64,000 bases of DNA. It comes from Emticicia sp. C21 (GTDB taxonomy: Bacteria; Bacteroidota; Bacteroidia; Cytophagales; Spirosomataceae). Location of the stretch: assembly GCF_003418935.1 (NCBI RefSeq), contig NZ_QVMT01000004.1, positions 372,282 through 436,281 of the forward strand, given 5' to 3'. Every line of letters begins with the position of its first letter. Position 1 is the stretch's first letter. The notes under the pieces are model-generated. The model was not told the origin of the DNA, searched no databases, and saw nothing but the letters and a program-made list of their open reading frames with translations. Shown piece by piece: positions 25,237 to 34,101 of this stretch. Both the position numbers and the translations under genes were made by a program.

Positions 25237-28200
25237 ATGAAAAAAACGTTAATACTCTTGATGCTCTTGCTTTGGCAAGGCGTTCAAGCCCAAAAAGGCC
25301 GTCGCTTAGAGATTTTGTTCTTAGGCGATAACGGACATCACCGTCCCATAGAAAGGCTCCCGACATTAATGGCTGCCCTTGGTGCCAAAGGTGTCAATTT
25401 TACTTATACTGACCGTCTGGAAGACATCAACCAAAAGAATCTGGCTAAGTATGATGCCCTGATGATTTATGCCAACTGGGACGAAATCACACCAGCGGCA
25501 GAAAAAGCCTTATTAGATTATGTGGCATCAGGCAAAGGTATCTTGCCAATTCACTGTGCGTCTTTCTGTTTCAGAAACTCACCTGAGTATGTGAAACTGG
25601 TAGGCGGGCAATTCTGGCGTCATAAAATGGATACCATTCAGGCAAAAGTGGTTTTGCCAACTCACCTGATAGTAAAAGATTTGCCAGCTATCAAGTCTTA
25701 TGACGAAACCTATCTTCATAGCCAATTGCAGCCGGATAATAATGTGCTGATGGTTCGTGAAATTAAAGCTGACCAGAAAGCAGACCGCCCGGAAACTAAT
25801 ATTGAGCCTTATACCTGGACTCGCACTTATGGCAAAGGCCGTGTATTCTATACAGCTTACGGACATGATGATAATACCTGGAGTAATTCCGCTTTTCAAC
25901 AATTGTTGTACAATGGTATCATCTGGGCAGTTGATGAAGGCGCAAGGTCGGCACATGCAGCTTTGAATCCGAAACCTTTTGAGTATAGAGAAGCTAAATT
26001 GCCCAACTACGAAAGACGTCCGGGTGTGCAGTTGCAGCAATTCCCGCTTTCGCCGGAAGAGTCAATGAAGCATATTCAGGTGCCTGTTGATTTTACCTTA
26101 GATTTATTTGCAGCAGAGCCGAATGTACAACACCCGATTGCGATGTCATGGGATGAGAAAGGCAGATTGTATGTGCTGATAACCAAAGATTATCCGAACG
26201 AAAGAAAAGATACAGGTGGTAGTGACTTTATCCTGATTTGTGAAGATACTAATAAAGATGGTAAAGCAGATAAGTTTACCCGCTTTGCTGAGGGTCTAAG
26301 TATCCCAACAGGGATGGTATTTGCCAATGGTGGCCTGATTGTCTCACAAGCACCTGATATGATTTTCCTGAAAGACACCGATGGTGATGATAAAGCAGAC
26401 GAAAAGAAAATTTTATTCTCAGGATTCGGCACAGGTGATACTCATGCCGGTCCATCGAATTTGCACTATGGATTTGATAACTGGATATGGGGTTGTGTAG
26501 GCTATTCCGGCTTTAAAGGTAAAGTAGGTACAGCAGATACCCTAAAATTCGGACAGGCACTATTCCGTTTCAAGCCGGATGGTTCTAAAGTAGAATGGGT
26601 AACGAGCACATCTAATAATACCTGGGGAATGGGCTTTAATGAAGCGGGTGATGTATTTGGTTCTACTGCCAATAACTCACATGGCTGGTACATGGCTATT
26701 CCGCACAGAAACTTCCTAAATCCGGGTTTTAATACGGATAATGGTAGCCGCTCGACTGATACGCACAAAGACATGAAGCCTATTACAGAAAAAGTAAGGC
26801 AGGTGGACGTTTTCGGAGGCTTTACTGCAGCCGCAGGGCATAATTTCTACACTGCGAGGGCATTCCCGAAAAACTACTGGAATCAGATTGCTTTTGTATC
26901 AGAACCAACAGGGCATATTCTTCACCAGAACCTGATGGAGAAAAAAGGCACAAACTATGAAGATAAAGAATCATTTAACCTGATGGCAGGCGCTGATGAG
27001 TGGTTTTCTCCGGTATTTGCAGAAGTAGGTCCTGACGGTGCAGTTTGGGTGGCTGACTGGTATAGCTTCATTATTCAGCATAACCCTGTGCCAAAAGGAT
27101 TTGACAATGGTTTGGGTAATGCTTATCAAACCGATTTACGCGATTATACGCATGGACGTATCTATAGAGTAGGTTGGAAAGAAGCACCTGCTTATACTCC
27201 TCTTACATTAAGCAAAGACCGTCCGGATGAACTGGTAGCTGCTTTGAAAAACAGCAATATGTTCTGGAGAAGTCATGCACAAAGATTATTGGTAGAACGT
27301 GGCAAAACTGATATTGTACCCGCTTTGATTGCTTTGGTAAAAGACCAGTCAGTTGATGAAATCGGTTTGAATACAGCCGCAATACATGCTATCTGGGCAT
27401 TGAAAGGCCTAGGTGCCATTGAAAGTAATAAAGAAGCACTACAGGCAGTAATCGGCGCGTTAAAACATCCATCATGGGCAGTTCAGAAAAATGCCATTCA
27501 GGTTTTACCAAATACACAAAATTCGACAGAAGTTATTTTACAAAATGACTTATTAAATAGCAAAGAGCCAATTATCGTATTAAATGCAGTTCTTGCTTTA
27601 AGCGAATTGCCATTAACTCCTGCTTCTGAACAAGCGTTGTTAACGCGTATGGAGCAAGCAACAGAAAGCAACGACCGTTGGTTACCAGATGCTTTTGCCG
27701 TTGCCTTAACAAGCCATAAATCAGTTTTATTGAAAAAACATCTGAATAAGCTGACAAGCAGTGCAAGCACCATGCCGATGAATCATGACCACTCGGCTAT
27801 GAATCATGGTAGTGCAACAGCATCAACTACTAAAGAAGCGCCTAAAGCACTTCCTGCTCCGGCTAATGGGATTGATTTGATAGTGACCAATTTACGTGCA
27901 GAGCCAAGTTCTCCTTATGTTCGTGAGGGTATGCGTTATTTTATTGATGTAAAGAATAATGGTAAAGATTCATTGAAAAAAGGCATTGCCGTTGCGCTGA
28001 AAGTTGAAATTAGCGGACAAGGACAAAAGTCTACTACCTGGAGCTGGTTTCATAATACAGGTATAGCTGCCGGAGAAACAGTATCTATTGCAAAAAATAC
28101 CAATGGCCCCTGGGTTGGTGATTTTTATTTCACAACCGATAAAGCAGGTGAATACACTTTCGATGTTACACTTGATTATGAAAATAAAATAGAAGAAAAC

Positions 28201-28926
28201 AACGAGAAAAATAACTATTTCAGCAAGAAGATTACTTTCCAACAGGCACAGAAACTCTCGACATTTGCTTTGGAAAGAGCTGCCAGAAGTTATGCTTCAG
28301 TGATGCCTGCTGATACTGTGGCTGCTATGTTGAAAGCCTGGGATAAACTACCTGCAACTGAAAACGTAGCTTTATTAAAAGGGATATCAAGTGGTTGGAA
28401 CCCTCGCAAGAAAGGCACAGTAAATGCTGATAATCAGAAATTCTTAGCTTCCTTAAGCACAAAGCTGACAGAAACCAATGCTGATAGATTGAGTAAATTA
28501 TTGGTAGCATGGGGCTTGAAAAGCAGCAATGCTGATGAAGATAAAGATGCTATTGTTATCAATATCAAATCTATTAAAGAAGAAATGAAATTTGATAAGA
28601 AAGAGTTTACTGTCAAAGCAGGTAAACCAGTAGTATTGGTATTCGAAAACCCTGATGCGATGCAACACAATATCGTAATTGGCAAGCAGAAGAGCATGGA
28701 GATTATCGGCAAAGCTGCCGATAAAATGATTACACAGAAAGATGCTGCCGAGAAAGGGTATGTACCAGGTATCCCACAGGTTATAGCGGCTACTCCTCTG
28801 GTGAATCCAAATGAAACCTATCGCTTAAAATTCACTGCTCCTGCTGAAGTAGGAAACTATCCATTCGTATGTACATTCCCAGGTCACTGGCGATTAATGT
28901 TCGGTACAATGAAGGTAGTGAAATAA
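25237..28926 (+). CDS. Giant exported ThuA / PVC-type dehydrogenase / CARDB / azurin-like fusion
   Basis: The 1229-residue protein has a signal peptide (LILLMLLLWQGVQAQ). A ThuA-like domain covers about residues 24-232 (FLGDNGHHRPIERLP, LPIHCASFCFRNSPEY). A membrane-bound-dehydrogenase-type beta-propeller covers about 280-645 (HPIAMSWDEKGRLYV, HAGPSNLHYGFDNWIWG). HEAT-like helices fill about 650-835. A Met/His-rich linker (MPMNHDHSAMNHG, from 846) leads into a CARDB domain (about 878-1000), a helical part, and a C-terminal cupredoxin. Its type 1 copper ligands H1144, C1212, H1217 and M1221 have azurin spacing. I infer periplasmic oxidation of a sugar derivative with electrons passed to copper. 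No heme CxxCH is present. Confidence 0.85.
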   Translation: MKKTLILLMLLLWQGVQAQKGRRLEILFLGDNGHHRPIERLPTLMAALGAKGVNFTYTDRLEDINQKNLAKYDALMIYANWDEITPAAEKALLDYVASGKGILPIHCASFCFRNSPEYVKLVGGQFWRHKMDTIQAKVVLPTHLIVKDLPAIKSYDETYLHSQLQPDNNVLMVREIKADQKADRPETNIEPYTWTRTYGKGRVFYTAYGHDDNTWSNSAFQQLLYNGIIWAVDEGARSAHAALNPKPFEYREAKLPNYERRPGVQLQQFPLSPEESMKHIQVPVDFTLDLFAAEPNVQHPIAMSWDEKGRLYVLITKDYPNERKDTGGSDFILICEDTNKDGKADKFTRFAEGLSIPTGMVFANGGLIVSQAPDMIFLKDTDGDDKADEKKILFSGFGTGDTHAGPSNLHYGFDNWIWGCVGYSGFKGKVGTADTLKFGQALFRFKPDGSKVEWVTSTSNNTWGMGFNEAGDVFGSTANNSHGWYMAIPHRNFLNPGFNTDNGSRSTDTHKDMKPITEKVRQVDVFGGFTAAAGHNFYTARAFPKNYWNQIAFVSEPTGHILHQNLMEKKGTNYEDKESFNLMAGADEWFSPVFAEVGPDGAVWVADWYSFIIQHNPVPKGFDNGLGNAYQTDLRDYTHGRIYRVGWKEAPAYTPLTLSKDRPDELVAALKNSNMFWRSHAQRLLVERGKTDIVPALIALVKDQSVDEIGLNTAAIHAIWALKGLGAIESNKEALQAVIGALKHPSWAVQKNAIQVLPNTQNSTEVILQNDLLNSKEPIIVLNAVLALSELPLTPASEQALLTRMEQATESNDRWLPDAFAVALTSHKSVLLKKHLNKLTSSASTMPMNHDHSAMNHGSATASTTKEAPKALPAPANGIDLIVTNLRAEPSSPYVREGMRYFIDVKNNGKDSLKKGIAVALKVEISGQGQKSTTWSWFHNTGIAAGETVSIAKNTNGPWVGDFYFTTDKAGEYTFDVTLDYENKIEENNEKNNYFSKKITFQQAQKLSTFALERAARSYASVMPADTVAAMLKAWDKLPATENVALLKGISSGWNPRKKGTVNADNQKFLASLSTKLTETNADRLSKLLVAWGLKSSNADEDKDAIVINIKSIKEEMKFDKKEFTVKAGKPVVLVFENPDAMQHNIVIGKQKSMEIIGKAADKMITQKDAAEKGYVPGIPQVIAATPLVNPNETYRLKFTAPAEVGNYPFVCTFPGHWRLMFGTMKVVK

Positions 28927-28972
28927 GATTTTGACAAAAGAATACGTTACAATAGATTGTAATTAATTTGGC

Positions 28973-29011
28973 AAACAGCCCTTCAATTGAGGGGCTGTTT
29001 TTGTTTTTTTT
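28973..29011 (+). terminator. Terminator after the ThuA fusion gene
   Basis: AAACAGCCC (28973-28981) pairs with GGGCTGTTT (28992-29000), followed by a long T-rich tail. It is a clear rho-independent terminator. Confidence 0.85.
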
Positions 29012-29084
29012 TCTATTTTGTTTAATAAAAGAGAAAACACAATGGAATTATGGCGCATATGAGGAAATTCAAGGTAGACAGGAG

Positions 29085-29348
29085 ATGGAAGATGAAATAG
29101 AAATATTAATTAAATGCGCATTAGAAGCTTTTCGTGAAGCAATAAGAGAATCAAAAGCTCTTGGCTTAAGAATAAAGTTTATAGAATATAACAAAATTAT
29201 TGAAGAAAGTCCTAATGGAGAAAGAAGAGTACTTAGAGAACTAGAGAGAGAACCTATTACATACGGCGAGCTGAAAAAGGAACGATTCTACACAGGAAAT
29301 GAAGAGTATTTTTATTCCAAACTGGTTCAACAAATATGTTCTAAGTAA
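29085..29348 (+). CDS. Small hypothetical protein
   Basis: From the ATG at 29085 (preceded by AGGAG) this encodes 87 residues rich in Glu, Lys and Arg: MEDEIEILIKCALEAFREAI, then LREPITYGELKKERFYTG-like sequence. The frame continues upstream to 28968, but that part runs through the terminator of the previous gene and is not coding. I do not recognise the family. High charge and alternating helix pattern suggest a small cytoplasmic protein. It may be a real orphan gene or a decayed one. Confidence 0.45.
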   Translation: MEDEIEILIKCALEAFREAIRESKALGLRIKFIEYNKIIEESPNGERRVLRELEREPITYGELKKERFYTGNEEYFYSKLVQQICSK

Positions 29349-29377
29349 CTTTATCCAGTGAAAAGCTTTTGTATACC

Positions 29378-29406
29378 AATGCCATGCTTACAATAAGCAT
29401 GGCATT
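29378..29406. terminator. Bidirectional hairpin between convergent genes
   Basis: AATGCCATGCTTA (29378-29390) pairs perfectly with 29394-29406 around a 3-base loop. It sits between the small hypothetical gene and the convergent GatB/YqeY gene. T tracts are weak on both sides. Confidence 0.55.
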
Positions 29407-29429
29407 GCTACAAAGTATAAAAAGATATA

Positions 29430-29879
29430 TTATGCTAAAAGTGCTTTTACATTCGCTGAAATAGCTTTACCATCGGCTAAACCTGCCAATTCCTTCGAGG
29501 CTACTCCCATTACTTTACCCATATCCGACGGACCTGAGGCACCTACACGAGCGATAATCTCCTGTAATTTTGCTTTCAGTTCGTCTTCTGATAATTGTTT
29601 TGGTAAAAACTCTTCAATGATAGCCAATTCCGCCAATTCTTTATCCAATAGATCAGGACGATTTTGTGTACGATAAATATCTGCCGATTCTCTTCTTTGT
29701 TTGGCTGCTTTTGTCAGTAATTTCAACTCATCGTCTGGTGTTAAATCACCAGTTTTCCCCTCTTTGGTCTCTTCTAATAAAATTACTTTTTTAATATCGC
29801 GTAAGGCTGTCAGCCTTACCGAGTCACGAGCGAGCATTGCTGCCTTAATCTGTGCGTCAATTTCTGTTTTTAATGCCAT
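29430..29879 (-). CDS. GatB/YqeY domain protein
   Basis: The 149-residue protein matches the YqeY family throughout: LKTEIDAQIKAAMLARDSVRLTALRDIKKVI (cut at residues 3-33), AAKQRRESADIYRTQNRPDL, ELAIIEEFLPKQLSEDEL and GPSDMGKVMGVASKELAGLADGK. The fold is that of the tail domain of the amidotransferase subunit GatB, which binds tRNA; free-standing YqeY proteins have no firmly known role. It is a single gene with no operon partner. Confidence 0.93.
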   Translation of the reverse strand: MALKTEIDAQIKAAMLARDSVRLTALRDIKKVILLEETKEGKTGDLTPDDELKLLTKAAKQRRESADIYRTQNRPDLLDKELAELAIIEEFLPKQLSEDELKAKLQEIIARVGASGPSDMGKVMGVASKELAGLADGKAISANVKALLA

Positions 29880-30043
29880 TTTGTTGGTAGTTTATTATAT
29901 ATTAGATAGATTATATCCAATTTCTTCTGAACAATACAATTCGTATATTCGTTTCGCAGTGTTAGTAGAAATCAGAAAATTCTTATTTTTACTTCATATA
30001 TCGGGAACTCAACATTAATTCCAAATAGTTATTAATTCAATTT

Positions 30044-30122
30044 GGAGAAAGGAAAACGGAACAAGGAAAAAGTAGCCGCTGCGCAGTCTTTTCCGTTCTC
30101 CTTTATCCTTGTTCCATTCTCC
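30044..30122. repeat. Imperfect inverted repeat upstream of pdxJ
   Basis: GGAGAA (30044-30049) and GGAACAAGGA (30058-30067) are matched in reverse complement by TCCTTGTTCC (30106-30115) and TTCTCC (30117-30122). The centre contains the palindrome CTGCGCAG. The element ends 12 bp before the pdxJ start and looks like a degenerate intergenic palindromic repeat. Confidence 0.5.
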
Positions 30123-30134
30123 ATCCATAAAATC

Positions 30135-30860
30135 ATGACAAAATTATCAGTAAATATCAATAAAATAGCAACTTTAAGAAATTCTCGTGGCGGAAATATG
30201 CCCAACGTGGTAAAAACCGCTATTGATTGCGAGAGATTCGGCGCTCAAGGTATCACAGTGCATCCTCGTCCGGATGAACGCCATATCCGTTATCAGGATG
30301 TGTATGATTTAAAGGAAATTGTAACGACTGAATTTAATATTGAGGGAAATCCTACTGAGACGAAATTTATTGAATTGGTATTAGCAAATAAGCCTACACA
30401 GGTCACTTTGGTGCCTGATGCACTCAATGCTATCACTTCAAACGCTGGTTGGGATACAATTACCTATCGTGACCGACTGAAAGATTTAGTGGCTACTTTC
30501 AAAAGCGCAGGTATAAGGGTATCTATCTTTGTTGATCCTGTCGAACGCATGGTAGAGGGGGCTGCTGAAACTGGTACCGACAGAATTGAATTGTACACTG
30601 AGCGCTATGCGCACGTTTATCCTGAAAATAAAGAGGAGGCCATCAGAGACTATGCAAAAGCTGCAAAAGTAGCCGAGCAAGTGGGTTTAGGTGTTAATGC
30701 CGGGCATGATTTAAGCCTTGAAAATCTGGCATATTTTAAACAGAATATTCCGAATCTTTTAGAGGTTTCTATTGGTCATGCGCTTATCTGCGATGCACTC
30801 TACTATGGCTTAGAAAACACTATTCAATTGTATTTAAGGCAGTTACAAGAGTTTCGTTAA
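30135..30860 (+). CDS. pdxJ: Pyridoxine 5'-phosphate synthase
   Basis: PdxJ condenses 3-amino-1-hydroxyacetone phosphate with deoxyxylulose 5-phosphate to form pyridoxine 5'-phosphate. The 241-residue protein opens [20 protein letters not shown] and contains [77 protein letters not shown] and [17 protein letters not shown], all conserved. An in-frame start at 30042 would begin inside the inverted repeat and is not credible. It stands alone. Confidence 0.97.
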   Translation: MTKLSVNINKIATLRNSRGGNMPNVVKTAIDCERFGAQGITVHPRPDERHIRYQDVYDLKEIVTTEFNIEGNPTETKFIELVLANKPTQVTLVPDALNAITSNAGWDTITYRDRLKDLVATFKSAGIRVSIFVDPVERMVEGAAETGTDRIELYTERYAHVYPENKEEAIRDYAKAAKVAEQVGLGVNAGHDLSLENLAYFKQNIPNLLEVSIGHALICDALYYGLENTIQLYLRQLQEFR

Positions 30861-30904
30861 CAATTTTTAAGAAACTTTAACAGCCAGAAAACAATACTGT
30901 TTGC

Positions 30905-30912
30905 TATGTTTG
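30905..30912 (+). promoter_or_regulatory. Candidate -7 box for the exported protein at 30969
   Basis: TATGTTTG fits TAnnTTTG, about 57 bp before the chosen ATG. A weak TTTA lies about 25 bp further upstream. Confidence 0.4.
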
Positions 30913-30968
30913 TACAGCATTCGACCGGATCTTTTGTTTCAAACAATTATTTCAAACATTATAAAATT

Positions 30969-31883
30969 ATGAAAGCTTCATTCAGTAAGTCTCTAAAAAC
31001 AAGCCTGCTGGCCTCATTGGCCGTTATTTCTTTCGCTTCTTTTGCACAAGATAAGAAAAAGGACAAAAGTACAACCCGCATCAGAATTGAGCAGGATATT
31101 GACGGACAAACAAAAGTTCATGAGAAGAGTTTTGATGTTACCGGATTAACCGACAAGCAAAAAGAGAGTCTGATTCAGAAATATCAGGATTCTGTGATGG
31201 CAAAAAATAAAGACAAAGTGCGTGGTACTAAGGTTGAAGTGGAGAGCTTTACTGGTGATGAAAAAGAAAGAGAATTCCGTAATGATAATGGCGATCATTT
31301 CAGTTATAATTACGATTCAGAAAGACCTCGCGTAAGAGCTTATAGTCGTGGAAGAAACGGCAATGACAATGAGCATTTTGAATTCCGCAATGATGATAAG
31401 GATATTATTATCAAAGACAAACCTCGTGTAAGGGTCTATCGTCGTGATGGCGATAACCATTTTGAAGAGGACTTCAATTTGGATTTAGACATGAAAGATT
31501 TCGACTTCGACATGAAAGATCTGAATAATAATCTTAATCAATTGGGTAAAGATTTACAGTTTCAGTTCCGTGACATGCCAGATGTTTTCGGCTTTGATGG
31601 TGGTTCTTCCAGCAAAACAGTTCGTGGTTTAAATGTTTATCCGAATAATCCTAAAACTGATGTATTAAATATCCGTTTCAATAGTCAGGAAAAAGGCGAT
31701 GTATCGATTAAAGTGATGGATTTGAAAGGTAATGTAATAGCCAAAGACGAAATCAAAGATTTCACCGGTGAATATGTTGGTCAGATCAATATCGGGAAGC
31801 AAAAAGGTGTAGTATTTGTGATGGTTACGCAAGGAGAAGACGGTACTGTGAAAAGAGTAACGCTTCCGTCAGATAAAGAATAA
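30969..31883 (+). CDS. Exported acidic/basic repeat protein with type IX-like C-terminal domain
   Basis: From the ATG at 30969 the protein has 304 residues and a signal peptide (LKTSLLASLAVISFASFAQ). The middle is highly charged, with two similar blocks (RPRVRAYSRGRNGND with NEHFEFRNDD, and KPRVRVYRRDGDNHFEEDF) and a DLDMKDFDFDMKDLNNN stretch. The last 80 residues (LNVYPNNPKTDVLNIRF, VSIKVMDLKGNVIAK, VGQINIGKQKGVVFVMVTQ) resemble a type A sorting domain of the type IX secretion system, though the very end (PSDKE) is not canonical. Function unknown; probably cell-surface. Confidence 0.68.
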   Translation: MKASFSKSLKTSLLASLAVISFASFAQDKKKDKSTTRIRIEQDIDGQTKVHEKSFDVTGLTDKQKESLIQKYQDSVMAKNKDKVRGTKVEVESFTGDEKEREFRNDNGDHFSYNYDSERPRVRAYSRGRNGNDNEHFEFRNDDKDIIIKDKPRVRVYRRDGDNHFEEDFNLDLDMKDFDFDMKDLNNNLNQLGKDLQFQFRDMPDVFGFDGGSSSKTVRGLNVYPNNPKTDVLNIRFNSQEKGDVSIKVMDLKGNVIAKDEIKDFTGEYVGQINIGKQKGVVFVMVTQGEDGTVKRVTLPSDKE

Positions 31884-31914
31884 TTCATTAGATTTATAAA
31901 GGTTAGAAACACCA

Positions 31915-31946
31915 AGGCGCCGTATAATTTATACGACGCCTTTTTT
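31915..31946 (+). terminator. Terminator after the exported protein gene
   Basis: AGGCGCCGTATAA pairs with TTATACGACGCCT with one mismatch, followed by a T run. It is convergent with the sulfite-oxidase-like gene. Confidence 0.75.
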
Positions 31947-31969
31947 ATATCTGAATTTATCAGAGCAGA

Positions 31970-32662
31970 TCAACTATATCTATCATTTCTCCACGGGTAG
32001 GCAGTATTAGAATAGCCTCTCTCCTCCCAGAAACCCAATTTGTTTTTAGGTAAAAACTGGATTCTTTTTATCCATTTTGAACCCTTCCATGCATATAACT
32101 GCGGGGTAATCATTCGTACAGGGCCACCATGCTCTTTAGGTAGAGGTTCGCCATAGACAGTGTGAGCTAGTAGCACATCTGGTTTTAAGGCTTCTTCCAT
32201 TGATACATTGGTAGTGTAGGTATCATATCCATAGCACATAATATGCGTGGCCGTTTCTTTGGGTTGAACCAAGGCCGCGATATCCATCAATCGAACACCC
32301 TTCCAGACCATATCCATTTTTGACCAGGTAGTTACACAATGGAAATCGCTTGTATCTTCGACTTGTGGCAAATCCATAAAGTCGTCCCATTTCAATACAA
32401 CCGGATTTTCTACATCTCCATCTACTGTCAAGCGCCAGCGGTCGAGGGAAATATCTGGGTGATAACCTAAGTCCAGAACTGGCCATTTCTGGGTGATTGT
32501 TTGTCCGACTGGTAATTGAGGCATTCCGTGTCGGTTTATATCTCCTTTCCCCATCGGACGGTCGTCTGCTACCGAAGGGGTATTTTTCATTTTCTCTTCG
32601 AAGCGAGCTTTCAGTTTCATTCTCGCATCGATGATTTTATCTAATTTGCTAACCTCTTCCAT
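31970..32662 (-). CDS. Sulfite oxidase-like molybdopterin-dependent oxidoreductase, no signal peptide
   Basis: The 230-residue protein contains the molybdopterin-binding fold of the sulfite oxidase/YedY family: WRLTVDGDVENPVVLKWDDF cut at PVVLKWDDF, SDFHCVTTWSKMDMVWKGV with the presumed molybdenum-ligand Cys109, and HGGPVRMITPQLYAWKGSKWIKRIQF. There is no twin-arginine or other signal, so it should be cytoplasmic, unlike MsrP/YedY. Substrate is unknown. It lies 92 bp downstream of the GntP-type permease on the same strand and may belong to that cluster. Confidence 0.85.
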   Translation of the reverse strand: MEEVSKLDKIIDARMKLKARFEEKMKNTPSVADDRPMGKGDINRHGMPQLPVGQTITQKWPVLDLGYHPDISLDRWRLTVDGDVENPVVLKWDDFMDLPQVEDTSDFHCVTTWSKMDMVWKGVRLMDIAALVQPKETATHIMCYGYDTYTTNVSMEEALKPDVLLAHTVYGEPLPKEHGGPVRMITPQLYAWKGSKWIKRIQFLPKNKLGFWEERGYSNTAYPWRNDRYS

Positions 32663-32754
32663 TTTTATTGTGTTTATTCGGAAGTAAAATAGTATAACAT
32701 TATTCTGTGCTTTTTAGTTACTTCTTTCAAATTTTCAATATCGCATCAGAGGTA

Positions 32755-34089
32755 TCAAAGATGAGATAGCAGATATATCAGGCAGACAGTAATAATGCTT
32801 ATGATACCCTGCAAACCCGTAAGAATAGTATGTGTGCGATAAGCATCGCCTTGCGTGAGTCCTGTAAATTGTGATACCACCCAAAACCAGGCATCATTGG
32901 CATGAGAAACAGTCATAGCCCCACTCCCTATGGCCATTACTAATAGCGTTAAGTCAAGTGGTTCTGAGAAGCCCATTGATACGAGCAAAGGGGCTAAGAT
33001 ACCTGAGGTGAGTACCATTGAAGTAGTGGTTGAGCCTTGTGCCGTTTTGAAAAAGGCTGCTACCAGAAAAGCAATCAATAAAAAGACTATGCCCGAAGTC
33101 TGATTGGCTACTAACCATTCACTCACCATGTCTTTCAAAGATGTTTCTTTGAGTATTGCTCCAAAAGCACCACCTGCGCCTACTAATACCAATGTTGTAC
33201 CACAATGCTCTATCCCACTCTTGAAACAGGCAAATATTTTCTCAAAGGGTTTTTCAGGAAATAAACTATAAGAGAAAAAGATAGCTATCAGAAACGAAAC
33301 TAATGGGCTACCCAGAAAACTGAGCCATTTGGTCAATGTTTCGTTCAATTCCAATATCTTGGCAAAGGAGGCGACGGTGATTAACAAAATAGGCAATAGA
33401 ATAGGCATAAACGCTTTCCAGCCTGCGGGCAAGGTTGTATGATGGGTATTATTCCAGTTCTCTTCGGGGTCTTCGATAATGGCTAAGTTTTTGGCATACT
33501 TTTGTGCAAACCAGGTTGACAGAAACAAACTCGGGATAGATACTACCAAACCTACCAGAATAACCAACCCTATTCCATGAGATAGGTTCAAATTACCTGC
33601 GGCAGATAATGGGCCGGGAGTTGGCGGTACAAGCGTATGTGTAGCAAAAAGCCCTCCTGATAGGGCAATGGCAATTGTGCCTAGAGGCTTGTTTGTCTTT
33701 TTTGCTACAATTTTGTTGAGTTTTGCCAGAATGATAAAGCCAGAATCACAAAAAACGGGTATGCCCACAATAGCCCCGATTACCGACATGGCAAAGGAAG
33801 GATATTTTTCACCAAAGAGTTTTAAGATAATATCTGCTACTTTAATGGCTGCTCCTGACTTATCGAGTATTGCTCCAATGACACAGCCCAAAATCACCAT
33901 CAAGCCAATTTTTGACATCAGTTCGCCAAAGCCTTTGCCAATGGTATCAGCCAGTTTATCAATTGGAAGCCCGGCAAAAATACCAACACCCAAAGCAGCT
34001 ACTAATAGCCCTACCAAAGGGTGTAGTTTAAACCAGGTTGAGGATAAAATAATGAAAACAATAGCCAGAAAAACAACAAATATAATCAT
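32755..34089 (-). CDS. GntP-family organic acid:H+ symporter
   Basis: The 444-residue membrane protein has about twelve helices and GntP signatures: HPLVGLLVAALGVGIFAGLP, VILGCVIGAILDKSGAA, FATHTLVPPTPGPLSAAGNL cut at PPTPGP, KTAQGSTTTSMVLTSGILAP and SHANDAWFWVVSQFTGL. The family imports gluconate and related hydroxy acids. The start is 12 bp after the stop of the glutamine-synthetase-like gene, so the two are co-transcribed, which suggests that the permease delivers the acid substrate of the ligases upstream. Confidence 0.93.
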   Translation of the reverse strand: MIIFVVFLAIVFIILSSTWFKLHPLVGLLVAALGVGIFAGLPIDKLADTIGKGFGELMSKIGLMVILGCVIGAILDKSGAAIKVADIILKLFGEKYPSFAMSVIGAIVGIPVFCDSGFIILAKLNKIVAKKTNKPLGTIAIALSGGLFATHTLVPPTPGPLSAAGNLNLSHGIGLVILVGLVVSIPSLFLSTWFAQKYAKNLAIIEDPEENWNNTHHTTLPAGWKAFMPILLPILLITVASFAKILELNETLTKWLSFLGSPLVSFLIAIFFSYSLFPEKPFEKIFACFKSGIEHCGTTLVLVGAGGAFGAILKETSLKDMVSEWLVANQTSGIVFLLIAFLVAAFFKTAQGSTTTSMVLTSGILAPLLVSMGFSEPLDLTLLVMAIGSGAMTVSHANDAWFWVVSQFTGLTQGDAYRTHTILTGLQGIISIITVCLIYLLSHL

Positions 34090-34101
34090 GTAGAGCAGTA
34101 A

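Noticed and set aside
28968-29084. N-terminal extension of the small hypothetical protein
   Set aside because: This part crosses the terminator hairpin of the ThuA fusion gene and begins with TTG; ATG at 29085 with AGGAG upstream is better.
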